Source: Coriobacteriia bacterium
GTDB taxonomy: Bacteria; Actinomycetota; Coriobacteriia; Coriobacteriales; UBA8131
Direction: 5' to 3'
Assembly: GCA_009781525.1 (NCBI GenBank)
Contig: WQXZ01000074.1
Location: forward strand, 1-8,451
Length of the DNA stretch: 8,451 bases
The translations under genes and the position numbers were made by a program. Shown in pieces: positions 1 through 5,608 of this stretch (position 1 is its first letter; each line of letters begins with the position of its first letter). The notes under the pieces are model-generated. The model did no database searches, was not told where the DNA came from, and saw nothing but the letters and a program-made list of their open reading frames with translations.

Positions 1-1608
1 CAACAGGTGGTCGAAGAGATAACCGAAGCTCCAGAAGTTGTTGAGCCTGCTGACCAGGACACAATAGAGCAAATCCTGCAGCTCCTTTTATCCGAGCCGA
101 CCTCTATGCAAGAGAGGGAGCAGAAATCATCCACGCAGGGTACGCTACCAGCGACTGCCAAAGCTGTTTCGTCGCCATATGGTTCAGTAGGCCTTGAGTT
201 TCAAGGAGAGGATTCAGCAGCATGGTCAGCAAGCGACGGATCCGGTGCTCCCTACTCCACAGGCGGCCCCAGTACCCATGGCACCACCGGCACCACCGAC
301 GCCAGCGACTCTACCGGCACCCCCATCGCCCCTGGCATCGCAGGCGAGATCTTATCCCCAATTGAATCAGTTGCTACCAGCGAAGTGGCTGCCAGGAGGC
401 AGGCTGCTGCTGCACGAAGTCGCGCGGCGGCTGCTCGCAGGCAGTCAAACGATGCGCCTGCTGGGCAGGCTGCGATAGTCCGAGGCGACGTCGGAGCGGT
501 CAGCCAGCTGGGGCAGAGCAGGGCATATGGTGCCAAGTCGCGTCAGAAATCGATATCGCGGCGCGCTTTCTCGGCTCTCGCAGGAACAGCCACGCTGGCT
601 GCGGCAGGAGCAGGAGTAGCGTTTTTTTTGCGCAAAATGGGTTATATCAGTTCGACAACAGACATCAGATCGCGGATGCCAGGGTTTTTCCGGCAGCGAC
701 TGGCAGGGTATCATTTTCCGGAATTACGCTACGCTCATGGTGTCTATCTGGATACCAGCCGGGTGTTACTCGGTCAAATCGGTGAAACAGTTCAGATACG
801 AACCGCGGTAGGTTCATCAAGGGGAGACAATCACCTTATTCTGGAGGAAGCGGACTACTTCAGCACGAACAATGCAATCGCCACAGTCGACAGTTTCGGC
901 AACGTGACAGCTCAGGGATTCGGCATCTGTGAGATCGGTGTCGGACTGGGCAACTACCTCAAATATTGCCAGGTTCAGGTGGCATCGAAGTGGGCTGCGA
1001 TCACCTTTGATGATGGCCCGGTTCACACCACGAGGCGGCTGCTGGACGGCATGCGCGAAAGGGGAGCGCACTCGACCTTCTTCGTGCTGGGCAACCAGGC
1101 GGAAGGGAAAGCCGACATTCTGCAACAGATGGTAGCCGACGGCAATGAGATCGGCAATCACACCTACAGCCACAATGGCTCGGACAGTGTGCTGGCATCG
1201 CAACTTTCGCGGACGGACGACATTATCCGCGAGGCAACCGGTCGTGAAACCTACCTGATGCGTCCACCTGAAGGTGTGATCTACAACGCCATGTACAGTT
1301 GCGGAAAGCCGATTATCTACTGGTCCGTCGACCCCCAGGATTGGCTGGTGCGAAACGCCGAGACGGTCTACGACAGGCTGATGCGTGACGTCTACAGTGG
1401 CTGTGTGGTCTGCATGCACGACCTCTACGAGACCTCGGTGGACGCTGCCCTACGCGCAATGGACACATTCATCGACCAAGGCTACGTGTTTGTGACCATT
1501 TCGGAGCTGCTGGGCAATCCGATGCCAGGAACCATCTACTATGATGGAGACTCAACCCCTCGCACCATCAAGTATCGAAACCACCAGTGGGATTCTCTGT
1601 TCTTCTGA
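1..1608 (+). CDS. Membrane-anchored polysaccharide deacetylase (NodB domain), 5' end outside window
   Basis: The frame is open at base 1, so the true start probably lies upstream; the first start-like codon is GTG at 7, and residue numbers count from it. Residues 1-180 are low-complexity, rich in Thr, Ser, Ala, Gly and Pro. A hydrophobic segment at about 187-209 follows an SRRAF twin-arginine-like motif (184-188). Residues 240-328 resemble a bacterial Ig-like (Big_2) domain, with an IATVDSFGNVTAQG stretch. The C-terminal NodB domain is complete: TFDDGP with D335/D336, metal-binding H385 and H389 in NHTYSH, RPPEG at 419-423, DPQDW at 442-446 and CMHD with H471. The family removes N- or O-acetyl groups from cell-wall glycans with a divalent metal ion. 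The layout implies a cytoplasmic N-terminal tail, one membrane anchor and an extracellular enzyme domain; the substrate (peptidoglycan or another polymer) cannot be told. The gene is host-like and lies outside the mobile element. Confidence 0.9.
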   Translation, partial: QQVVEEITEAPEVVEPADQDTIEQILQLLLSEPTSMQEREQKSSTQGTLPATAKAVSSPYGSVGLEFQGEDSAAWSASDGSGAPYSTGGPSTHGTTGTTDASDSTGTPIAPGIAGEILSPIESVATSEVAARRQAAAARSRAAAARRQSNDAPAGQAAIVRGDVGAVSQLGQSRAYGAKSRQKSISRRAFSALAGTATLAAAGAGVAFFLRKMGYISSTTDIRSRMPGFFRQRLAGYHFPELRYAHGVYLDTSRVLLGQIGETVQIRTAVGSSRGDNHLILEEADYFSTNNAIATVDSFGNVTAQGFGICEIGVGLGNYLKYCQVQVASKWAAITFDDGPVHTTRRLLDGMRERGAHSTFFVLGNQAEGKADILQQMVADGNEIGNHTYSHNGSDSVLASQLSRTDDIIREATGRETYLMRPPEGVIYNAMYSCGKPIIYWSVDPQDWLVRNAETVYDRLMRDVYSGCVVCMHDLYETSVDAALRAMDTFIDQGYVFVTISELLGNPMPGTIYYDGDSTPRTIKYRNHQWDSLFF

Positions 1609-1701
1609 GCACCACCTTGTCTTGAGACCTCGCGCTTTTGCACTTTCACCTCTGCGTTGACGGCGCAGAATTCGGGCGCAAAATATGATGCTCTGTCTCG
1701 C

Positions 1702-1730
1702 TTGTTTGCGCTTATGTGCTCTGCTAAACT
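1702..1730 (+). promoter_or_regulatory. Promoter of the tRNA-Val gene
   Basis: TTGTTT (1702-1707) and TAAACT (1725-1730) are separated by 17 bp, and a TG dinucleotide one base before the -10 box gives an extended -10. The predicted start, near 1737, lies about 32 nt before the mature tRNA. The 160 nt between the deacetylase stop and the tRNA hold no gene, and this is the only clear signal in them. Confidence 0.6.
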
Positions 1731-1768
1731 AGTCGAACCGTTTTCGCTGGTAGTGAAAACAGGTGAAA

Positions 1769-1843
<75 letters not shown>

Positions 1844-1880
1844 GAGTTTCCGCAGGTCAGAGCCTGTTTCATGATAATAA

Positions 1881-1906
1881 AAGTCCCCGCAAAAGCGGGG
1901 ATTTTT
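1881..1906 (+). terminator. Rho-independent terminator after tRNA-Val
   Basis: TCCCCGC (1884-1890) and GCGGGGA (1895-1901) form a perfect 7-bp GC-rich stem around an AAAA loop and are followed by TTTTT (1902-1906). An A-rich run on the left makes it potentially bidirectional. It lies 40 nt after the CCA end and should end the tRNA transcript. Confidence 0.88.
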
Positions 1907-1912
1907 GCTCTC

Positions 1913-1932
1913 TGGGTACTCTGTGGGTACTC
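1913..1932 (+). repeat. Two direct copies of TGGGTACTC, 11-bp period
   Basis: TGGGTACTC occurs at 1913-1921 and again at 1924-1932. A period of 11 bp, about one helical turn, between a tRNA terminator and an integrase gene fits paired protein-binding sites, such as arm-type sites for the integrase N-terminal domain. No further copy was noticed in the window. The role is inferred from position. Confidence 0.5.
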
Positions 1933-1947
1933 AGGGTTTCTTAGAAT

Positions 1948-1979
1948 AAAAAAAGAATCTTACAAAATGCAAGATTCTT
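1948..1979 (-). terminator. Terminator of the integrase transcript
   Basis: AAGAATCTT (1953-1961) and AAGATTCTT (1971-1979) are perfect 9-bp arms around a 9-nt loop. Read on the minus strand, the hairpin runs into a T tract (plus-strand As from 1954 down to 1948). It starts 25 nt past the integrase stop codon, so it should end the leftward repressor-integrase transcript before the tRNA gene. Confidence 0.8.
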
Positions 1980-2003
1980 CAGAAAACTACAACAAAAATG
2001 AAT

Positions 2004-3275
2004 TTATATATTGACAATCTCACCAAGAGGTTTGTTTGCTTTTCTGATGATCTCACCGATTTTCTCAGCAGCTTCCCTATCGTTTGCGGGCATCACTTCG
2101 GCATAGATATCAAGAGTGGTACTGGCTTTTGAGTGCCCCAAACGGTTTTGAACAGTCTTGATATCAACATTATTACCAATAAGGTGCGTTGCATGAGTAT
2201 GGCGAAAAGTGTGGAGTTTTATGTCACCCAAGTTGTACTTCTCTCTGAAATACCTGAACCAAGCATTGAACTTATGTATTTCCATGAAACCACCGAGTGT
2301 ATTGTTGAAAACTGGAGTCTTGGCATTCTGTTTCTTACCTATACTGAATAGAAACTCCATTTGTTTTGCTTTATGCTCTCTAAGCAGCTCAAGAGTATCT
2401 CTATCTAGGGAGATGGTTCTTATAGAGTGCTCTGTCTTAGGCTCTTTGATTCCATTATCAGTTTGCTGCTGGTTGATACGAAGCTCGGCTTTCTTAAAAT
2501 CTATCTGTCCCCAAGACAAACCCAAGCACTCACCTCTCCTTGTTCCAGTTCCAAGCATAAAACGGACAGCTAGAATCCTCGAATTCCACAATGAAGCTCC
2601 TACTACATTCTTCTCGAATTTATGCTCCTTGCGAATAGCAGTTTTTCTTTTCGTCACCACAAGAGTTTCGCTCTCTTTTTCCTCTTGGTTAAGTGCATTG
2701 AGCAGTATGGTTAACTCATCATCATCGAGATAGCGTATCTTTCGTTTCTTCTGCTTTAGAGGAGATAGTTTATCAAATGGATTTTGTATGATGTCGCCCT
2801 GTTTTAGAGCGACCCTCATGATCTGGTTGAACTTTTGGTACAGAATTACCTTAGTGCTGTCTGACTTTCCCTCATTGTCTAGTTTTTCTATCAATTTATT
2901 AATCACAACAACATCGATTTCACGAAGAGCTATCTGACCAACATATTTGTTGAGTGTTTTGATTTGGTAGTAGTCCTTCTCAAGGGTGCTCTCTGCGATT
3001 GTGCCAAGATTCTTCCGTTGTGTATGGAATAACTCGGAGAACTGAGCGAATGTCATTGACTCAGCTTTGACATTATAGCCATTCTCGATCTCTTTGCGGT
3101 ACTCTATAAGTGCAGCTTGAGCCTCAGCTTTTGTGCGAAACCCACTTCTCCAAGGCGAATACAGCTGCTTCCCCGTCATGCTGTCAACGCCGAGGTTGAG
3201 CCTTATCCTGTAATAGCCGGAACCGTCTTTTCGGTATCTTTTTTCAATGGTTCCCGCACCAACAATGTACTTCAT
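2004..3275 (-). CDS. int: Site-specific tyrosine recombinase (phage/ICE integrase)
   Basis: This 423-residue protein has the three-part layout of phage and Tn916-type integrases: an N-terminal arm-DNA-binding region (about 5-65, with GTIEKRYRKDGSGYYRIRL), a SAM-like core-binding domain (about 73-170) and a C-terminal catalytic domain. The catalytic set is visible: R246 in GTGTRRGE, likely K280, H355 and R358 in HTFRH, H381 in LGH and nucleophile Y391. It catalyses integration and, with a directionality factor, excision of the element. It points toward tRNA-Val, the probable target, and starts 6 nt after the repressor stop codon, so the two are probably one transcript ending at the hairpin at 1953-1979. 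One oddity is a charged stretch of about 30 residues (197-225) before the catalytic Arg motif. Base composition is much richer in A+T than the deacetylase gene. Confidence 0.95.
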   Translation of the reverse strand: MKYIVGAGTIEKRYRKDGSGYYRIRLNLGVDSMTGKQLYSPWRSGFRTKAEAQAALIEYRKEIENGYNVKAESMTFAQFSELFHTQRKNLGTIAESTLEKDYYQIKTLNKYVGQIALREIDVVVINKLIEKLDNEGKSDSTKVILYQKFNQIMRVALKQGDIIQNPFDKLSPLKQKKRKIRYLDDDELTILLNALNQEEKESETLVVTKRKTAIRKEHKFEKNVVGASLWNSRILAVRFMLGTGTRRGECLGLSWGQIDFKKAELRINQQQTDNGIKEPKTEHSIRTISLDRDTLELLREHKAKQMEFLFSIGKKQNAKTPVFNNTLGGFMEIHKFNAWFRYFREKYNLGDIKLHTFRHTHATHLIGNNVDIKTVQNRLGHSKASTTLDIYAEVMPANDREAAEKIGEIIRKANKPLGEIVNI

Positions 3276-3281
3276 TGTTCT

Positions 3282-3698
3282 CTAAGTATCCTTTCGGTCA
3301 TTGCTACTTAGCTCAGTTGAAAAACTATAATGATGATGGTTCTTCAGATCTCTAGCGTATTCAATTAATCGCTGATGTCCTTTTTTGTTAAGGATTTCAT
3401 ATATCTCTATTAGCTCCTGAAGGAGCTTGCTTTCAGGTGGGAGGTTTGCGCCTACCTCCTTAAACCCAAGTAGCCAACTAGGTGAACACTGCAAGATTGC
3501 GCAGAGTTGTAAGAGAATATGGCTTTTAACATCAGCGCCTTTTTCATACTTGGCATACCCTTGAGCGGTCAAGTTCAAGAAATGCCCCATTTCTAACTGA
3601 GTTAAGCCTTTTGATTCTCTAGCTGTTCTTAGGCGCAGACTAACTCCTCTGCGTAGCGCAGTGATTTCCTCGTCAGTGTTTTCGTTTATAGACTTCAT
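3282..3698 (-). CDS. Xre/CI-type HTH transcriptional repressor
   Basis: The N-terminal region contains a classic Xre helix-turn-helix: RLRTARESKGLTQLEMGHFL, then LNLTAQGYAKYEKG and ILQCSPSWLLGF. The C-terminal part is about 60 residues and shows neither a LexA/CI peptidase nor a metallopeptidase motif, so control by RecA-driven self-cleavage is not supported. ATG at 3698 is chosen because a candidate leftward promoter would start transcription near 3738, leaving about 40 nt of leader. In-frame ATG at 3731 or TTG at 3737 would give a nearly leaderless message and cannot be excluded; no start has a good ribosome site. By position, opposite a Cro-like gene and directly upstream of the integrase, it is inferred to be the element's immunity repressor. 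It is probably co-transcribed with the integrase. Confidence 0.85.
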   Translation of the reverse strand: MKSINENTDEEITALRRGVSLRLRTARESKGLTQLEMGHFLNLTAQGYAKYEKGADVKSHILLQLCAILQCSPSWLLGFKEVGANLPPESKLLQELIEIYEILNKKGHQRLIEYARDLKNHHHYSFSTELSSNDRKDT

Positions 3699-3720
3699 AT
3701 TACATGCGAAGTATAACATG

Positions 3721-3812
3721 TTTGTTAGCATAGACAAATTGTTAGATATACTATTGACGTAAAAGTTTGTTTAGTCTATTGTTGGAGTACAACAAAGTGT
3801 TACTATTGTCTA
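3721..3812. promoter_or_regulatory. Divergent promoter and operator region between repressor and Cro-like gene
   Basis: Rightward promoter: TTGACG (3754-3759), 17-bp spacer, TATTGT (3777-3782), with a start near 3789. A weaker leftward promoter reads TAAACA (minus strand, 3773-3768), 17 bp, TATATC (3750-3745). Repeats overlap both: TTGTTAG at 3722-3728 and 3740-3746, the related TTGTTTAG at 3767-3774, and TAGACAA (3731-3737) with its reverse complement TTGTCTA (3806-3812). Such repeated short sites between back-to-back HTH genes are expected of repressor and Cro operators. The promoter boxes are seen directly; which protein binds which repeat is inferred. Confidence 0.65.
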
Positions 3813-3822
3813 AAAACCAACT

Positions 3823-3838
3823 GAAGGAGTCTAATTTG
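3823..3838 (+). promoter_or_regulatory. Ribosome binding site that selects a TTG start
   Basis: GAAGGAG (3823-3829) lies 6 nt before TTG at 3836. The frame is open further left, to 3767, but those codons overlap or precede the rightward promoter at 3754-3782 and cannot be on its transcript. The start of the Cro-like gene is therefore set at TTG 3836. Confidence 0.7.
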
Positions 3839-4144
3839 TCGAGAACTGTTTATCCCAAGCCCAACCTTCGGATACTTCGCGAAGGTGTAGGGTTGAGCAG
3901 AGAAAAACTCGCTCGCGTGATTGACGTAAGCAGCGCAACCATCCAGCACTGGGAACAAGGAAACCGCCCCATTGCTTCCGACAAATTATTTCAGTTAGCG
4001 GAGTTTTTTAAGTGCAGTCCTGAGTATCTATATGGCTTAACTGATGTTGAGAACGATTGTGCAGCCTTATCTGGCGACTATGTTGTGGTAAAAAAAGACA
4101 GTCTTACTGGCAGCGAAGAGCTACTAGCTTCTGGTCGAAGCTGA
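3836..4144 (+). CDS. Cro-like Xre-family HTH regulator
   Basis: The 102-residue product is almost entirely one Xre helix-turn-helix. NLRILREGVGLSREKLARVI is followed by SSATIQHWEQGNRP, IASDKLFQLAEFFKCSPEYL and YGLTD. The remaining 35 or so residues are polar and unrecognised. It is the first gene of the rightward transcript and faces the repressor gene across shared operator repeats, which makes a Cro-like or accessory early-gene regulator the natural reading. TTG is the start because of the strong ribosome site and the promoter position. The two HTH proteins share features such as CSP followed by a hydrophobic helix, but they are clearly different proteins rather than recent duplicates. Confidence 0.85.
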   Translation: MSRTVYPKPNLRILREGVGLSREKLARVIDVSSATIQHWEQGNRPIASDKLFQLAEFFKCSPEYLYGLTDVENDCAALSGDYVVVKKDSLTGSEELLASGRS

Positions 4145-4180
4145 TGCACAGAATCTGAATAGTAGAAGGTAATCTAGTTC

Positions 4181-4459
4181 ATGCAGATAAGAAAATGGAA
4201 TTATGCTACCAGAGCCTATGACATTGTAGAGCTACCAGATGATTGGCGCGTGTCATTTTTCGAAACTGATATGGATACGCTTGTCAACTGCCCGCACTGT
4301 GGAAAATCATTGTCGTTTGGCGAAGCATACACAAGCCGACAATTCCACTCGAAAGCAGGTTTTGGCTATGGAGTCTTCACTGATTGTTACAAGAAGGAGT
4401 GGGATCTGGAGCGGATATATATCGAGGTAGCGAGTATTGAAGCCGAGGATACAGAATAA
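4181..4459 (+). CDS. Small zinc-finger-like protein of unknown function
   Basis: A 92-residue acidic protein preceded by GAAGG about 11 nt upstream of ATG. It carries a CPHCG knuckle (C37, C40) and a later DCYKKEW (C69), with a conserved-looking GFGYGV segment between them. This layout resembles a two-knuckle zinc ribbon in which a C-x2-C second half would be expected, but position 66 is Phe (TTC), one base from Cys (TGC). A three-cysteine site helped by a nearby His (H39 or H56) is possible, or the zinc site is damaged. Small proteins of this kind are common in early regions of phages; I know no function for it. It lies 36 nt after the Cro-like gene and is probably on the same transcript. 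Confidence 0.75.
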   Translation: MQIRKWNYATRAYDIVELPDDWRVSFFETDMDTLVNCPHCGKSLSFGEAYTSRQFHSKAGFGYGVFTDCYKKEWDLERIYIEVASIEAEDTE

Positions 4460-4462
4460 CAT

Positions 4463-4519
4463 TTCGTATAACCTAGTGGATCACTGTCATCGCAAATCAC
4501 AGCTACTAGGGTATACGAA
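4463..4519. repeat. Imperfect 15-bp inverted repeat with 27-nt loop
   Basis: The left arm at 4463-4477 (TTCGTATAACCTAGT) pairs with 4505-4519 (ACTAGGGTATACGAA) at 14 of 15 positions; a G-T and a G-C pair can add two more. It begins 4 nt after the preceding stop codon. No T run follows, so it is not a standard terminator. Its right arm contains GGTATACG, an octamer that also forms the arms of the repeat at 5609-5700. It could be an RNA hairpin or a DNA palindrome bound by a protein. Confidence 0.7.
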
Positions 4520-4535
4520 GCGTTATTGAAAGTCG

Positions 4536-4552
4536 CTTGAAGTGACTTCAAG
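4536..4552. repeat. Perfect 8-bp palindrome with a single central base
   Basis: CTTGAAGT (4536-4543), G, ACTTCAAG (4545-4552). The arms are too close to make a hairpin without unpairing the centre, so a dimeric protein site is the likelier reading. It lies in the 308-nt gene-free stretch 4460-4767. Confidence 0.55.
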
Positions 4553-4567
4553 ACGGAGAAAGAACAG

Positions 4568-4591
4568 GGTTTTGGCAGAGTAGTCAAAACC
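4568..4591. repeat. 7-bp inverted repeat GGTTTTG/CAAAACC
   Basis: GGTTTTG (4568-4574) and CAAAACC (4585-4591) enclose a 10-nt loop, whose outermost G and T can add a wobble pair. It is one of a row of unrelated hairpins in the gene-free stretch. Confidence 0.5.
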
Positions 4592-4608
4592 TATCGAGAT
4601 GCGCTGAC

Positions 4609-4649
4609 AGACTGACCTGTACTGTGTAGTAGAGAGGGTCACCAGGTCT
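4609..4649. repeat. Bulged hairpin AGAC-TGACC / GGTCA-bulge-GTCT
   Basis: TGACC (4613-4617) pairs with GGTCA (4637-4641). AGAC (4609-4612) pairs with GTCT (4646-4649) after a 4-nt CCAG bulge. An alternative pairing joins GACCTG (4614-4619) with CAGGTC (4643-4648). The two are mutually exclusive, as in a switchable structure, although arms this short can arise by chance. Confidence 0.35.
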
Positions 4650-4650
4650 A

Positions 4651-4672
4651 TATATAGCCAACCAGCTATATA
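4651..4672. repeat. 8-bp inverted repeat TATATAGC/GCTATATA
   Basis: TATATAGC (4651-4658) and GCTATATA (4665-4672) are perfect arms around a 6-nt CAACCA loop. The right arm touches a weak promoter-like pair, TATACA (4669-4674) and TAATAT (4693-4698) with an 18-bp spacer, that could serve the genes starting at 4771. In that case this palindrome would be placed like an operator. Confidence 0.5.
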
Positions 4673-4709
4673 CATCGCGCCTGTAACATGACTAATATGG
4701 GGTCGCATC

Positions 4710-4733
4710 AGCTTGTGTTGAGCATCACAAGCT
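4710..4733. repeat. 8-bp inverted repeat AGCTTGTG/CACAAGCT
   Basis: AGCTTGTG (4710-4717) and CACAAGCT (4726-4733) enclose an 8-nt loop. The hairpin ends 26 nt before the AGGAGGG ribosome site of the next gene, so in the message it would sit in the 5' leader. The following bases are G-rich, not T-rich, so it is not an ordinary terminator. Confidence 0.55.
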
Positions 4734-4770
4734 AGGGGGTTGTGCCGCATTGGTCAGGTAGGAGGGCATG

Positions 4771-5361
4771 ATGTCACGACCTGCTTTCACAAAACAAAAA
4801 AGAAAACAAAATCAACTGCTCATAACAACCATCAAGGAGATGGCAGATGATGCTGACTCTGGTTGGCAGGTTTACCGTGACAGGATTCTTGCAGCCATTG
4901 TAATGCTAGAACCATATTATGTTGCAAAAGTAGCAATATATATACGCGAGGCTATAGGAATGCAGCAATTGACCTATTTCATCGCACACTATCTTTCACT
5001 CAATTGGGCAGACGATACAGGCGCAAAGCGACGCTTCTTTTCACGAGTCGTGAAGCATCCTGAAGATGTAATTGGAATACTCAGTTATGGGGGTGGTCGC
5101 CCCTCCTCGCACGCAGAGCGCATGGGACTGCATGACTGCATGTCAAAGTTCCCTTTGGAAATACTCAGCGAAACAAGAAAAATCAATGGTATGAGTCTCT
5201 TGAAGGCAATAAATGCCATTCACGTTCATAGCGCTGATATCAGCGCATACAAGAAGGGTTGCCGAATACCGAGGAAGCTGCTGGATGAAACGGAGCAAGT
5301 CATCTGGTTTGAGAATACTGAAATAGGAATCAGGACTAGCATAGAGAGAATCGAGGTTTGA
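4771..5361 (+). CDS. TROVE-like (Ro60/Rsr N-terminal) RNA-binding protein without vWA domain
   Basis: ATG at 4771 is preferred over ATG at 4768 because AGGAGGG (4760-4766) would otherwise touch the start codon. The 196-residue basic product has the texture of the TROVE domain: PYYVAKVAIYIRE (about 48-60) followed by GM, then FFSRVVKHPEDVIGILSY (about 89-106), a KFP helix (126-128), and GMSLLKAINAIHVH (140-153), the position where TROVE proteins carry a ...LVHP-like segment. TROVE is the helical-repeat ring of Ro60/Rsr proteins, which bind misfolded RNAs and Y RNAs. Full Ro60/Rsr are much longer and end in a von Willebrand A domain; here only about 40 residues follow and no MIDAS motif is visible. 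The family call rests on remembered patterns, not an alignment. The gene precedes an excisionase-like gene by 1 nt, and a candidate structured RNA lies 250 nt beyond its stop. Confidence 0.55.
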   Translation: MSRPAFTKQKRKQNQLLITTIKEMADDADSGWQVYRDRILAAIVMLEPYYVAKVAIYIREAIGMQQLTYFIAHYLSLNWADDTGAKRRFFSRVVKHPEDVIGILSYGGGRPSSHAERMGLHDCMSKFPLEILSETRKINGMSLLKAINAIHVHSADISAYKKGCRIPRKLLDETEQVIWFENTEIGIRTSIERIEV

Positions 5362-5362
5362 A

Positions 5363-5590
5363 ATGGAAGTACAGCTGGTTGACTCAGAAGGTAACGAACT
5401 TGAGGATATTTTGGTGGGTTATCCGTCGATACTGACCTTAGAGCAACTTACAGAGGTTTTACAAATCAGCAAAAACAATGCGCGAATAAAGCTACAGACC
5501 GGAGAAATACGTGCAATGAAGGTAGGAAGACTGTGGCGGATACCGAAGGCATGGTTGATTGAAGCCATCAATTCTGGAAAAAGTCTATAA
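5363..5590 (+). CDS. Excisionase-family (HTH_17/MerR-like) DNA-binding protein
   Basis: This 75-residue protein contains the excisionase-type winged helix: ILTLEQLTEVLQISKNNARI (about 23-42), then a TGEIRAMKVGRLWRIPKAWL stretch (46-65) forming the wing and last helix. In this family it acts as a recombination directionality factor that bends DNA at attachment sites, or as a small regulator. ATG at 5363 has GAGG 6 nt upstream and follows the preceding stop codon by 1 nt, so the two genes are translationally linked. It lies about 2 kb from the integrase and on the opposite strand, so being the true Xis of this element is plausible but unproven. Other candidates are regulation of the neighbouring TROVE-like gene, or binding at the flanking GTATAC-containing inverted repeats. 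Confidence 0.8.
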   Translation: MEVQLVDSEGNELEDILVGYPSILTLEQLTEVLQISKNNARIKLQTGEIRAMKVGRLWRIPKAWLIEAINSGKSL

Positions 5591-5608
5591 ATCCATGAGA
5601 TGCATCAA

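Noticed and set aside
817..1419. 200-codon open frame on the minus strand inside the deacetylase gene
   Set aside because: It is antisense to the conserved NodB domain, whose motifs are all intact on the plus strand, and its product has no recognisable pattern.
1652..1668. CTGCG/CGCAG hairpin after the deacetylase gene as a terminator
   Set aside because: The stem is only 5 bp, with no T run after it.
4463..4519. Rho-independent terminator after the Cys-motif gene
   Set aside because: The stem is strong but A+T-rich and is followed by GCGTTATTG, not a T run.
4523..4750. 75-codon minus-strand frame in the gene-free stretch
   Set aside because: No ribosome site or family pattern is seen, it opposes the direction of all neighbours, and it is made largely of inverted-repeat sequence.
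4460..4767. CRISPR array or tandem iterons
   Set aside because: The inverted repeats differ from one another in sequence and spacing; there is no repeated unit with regular spacers.
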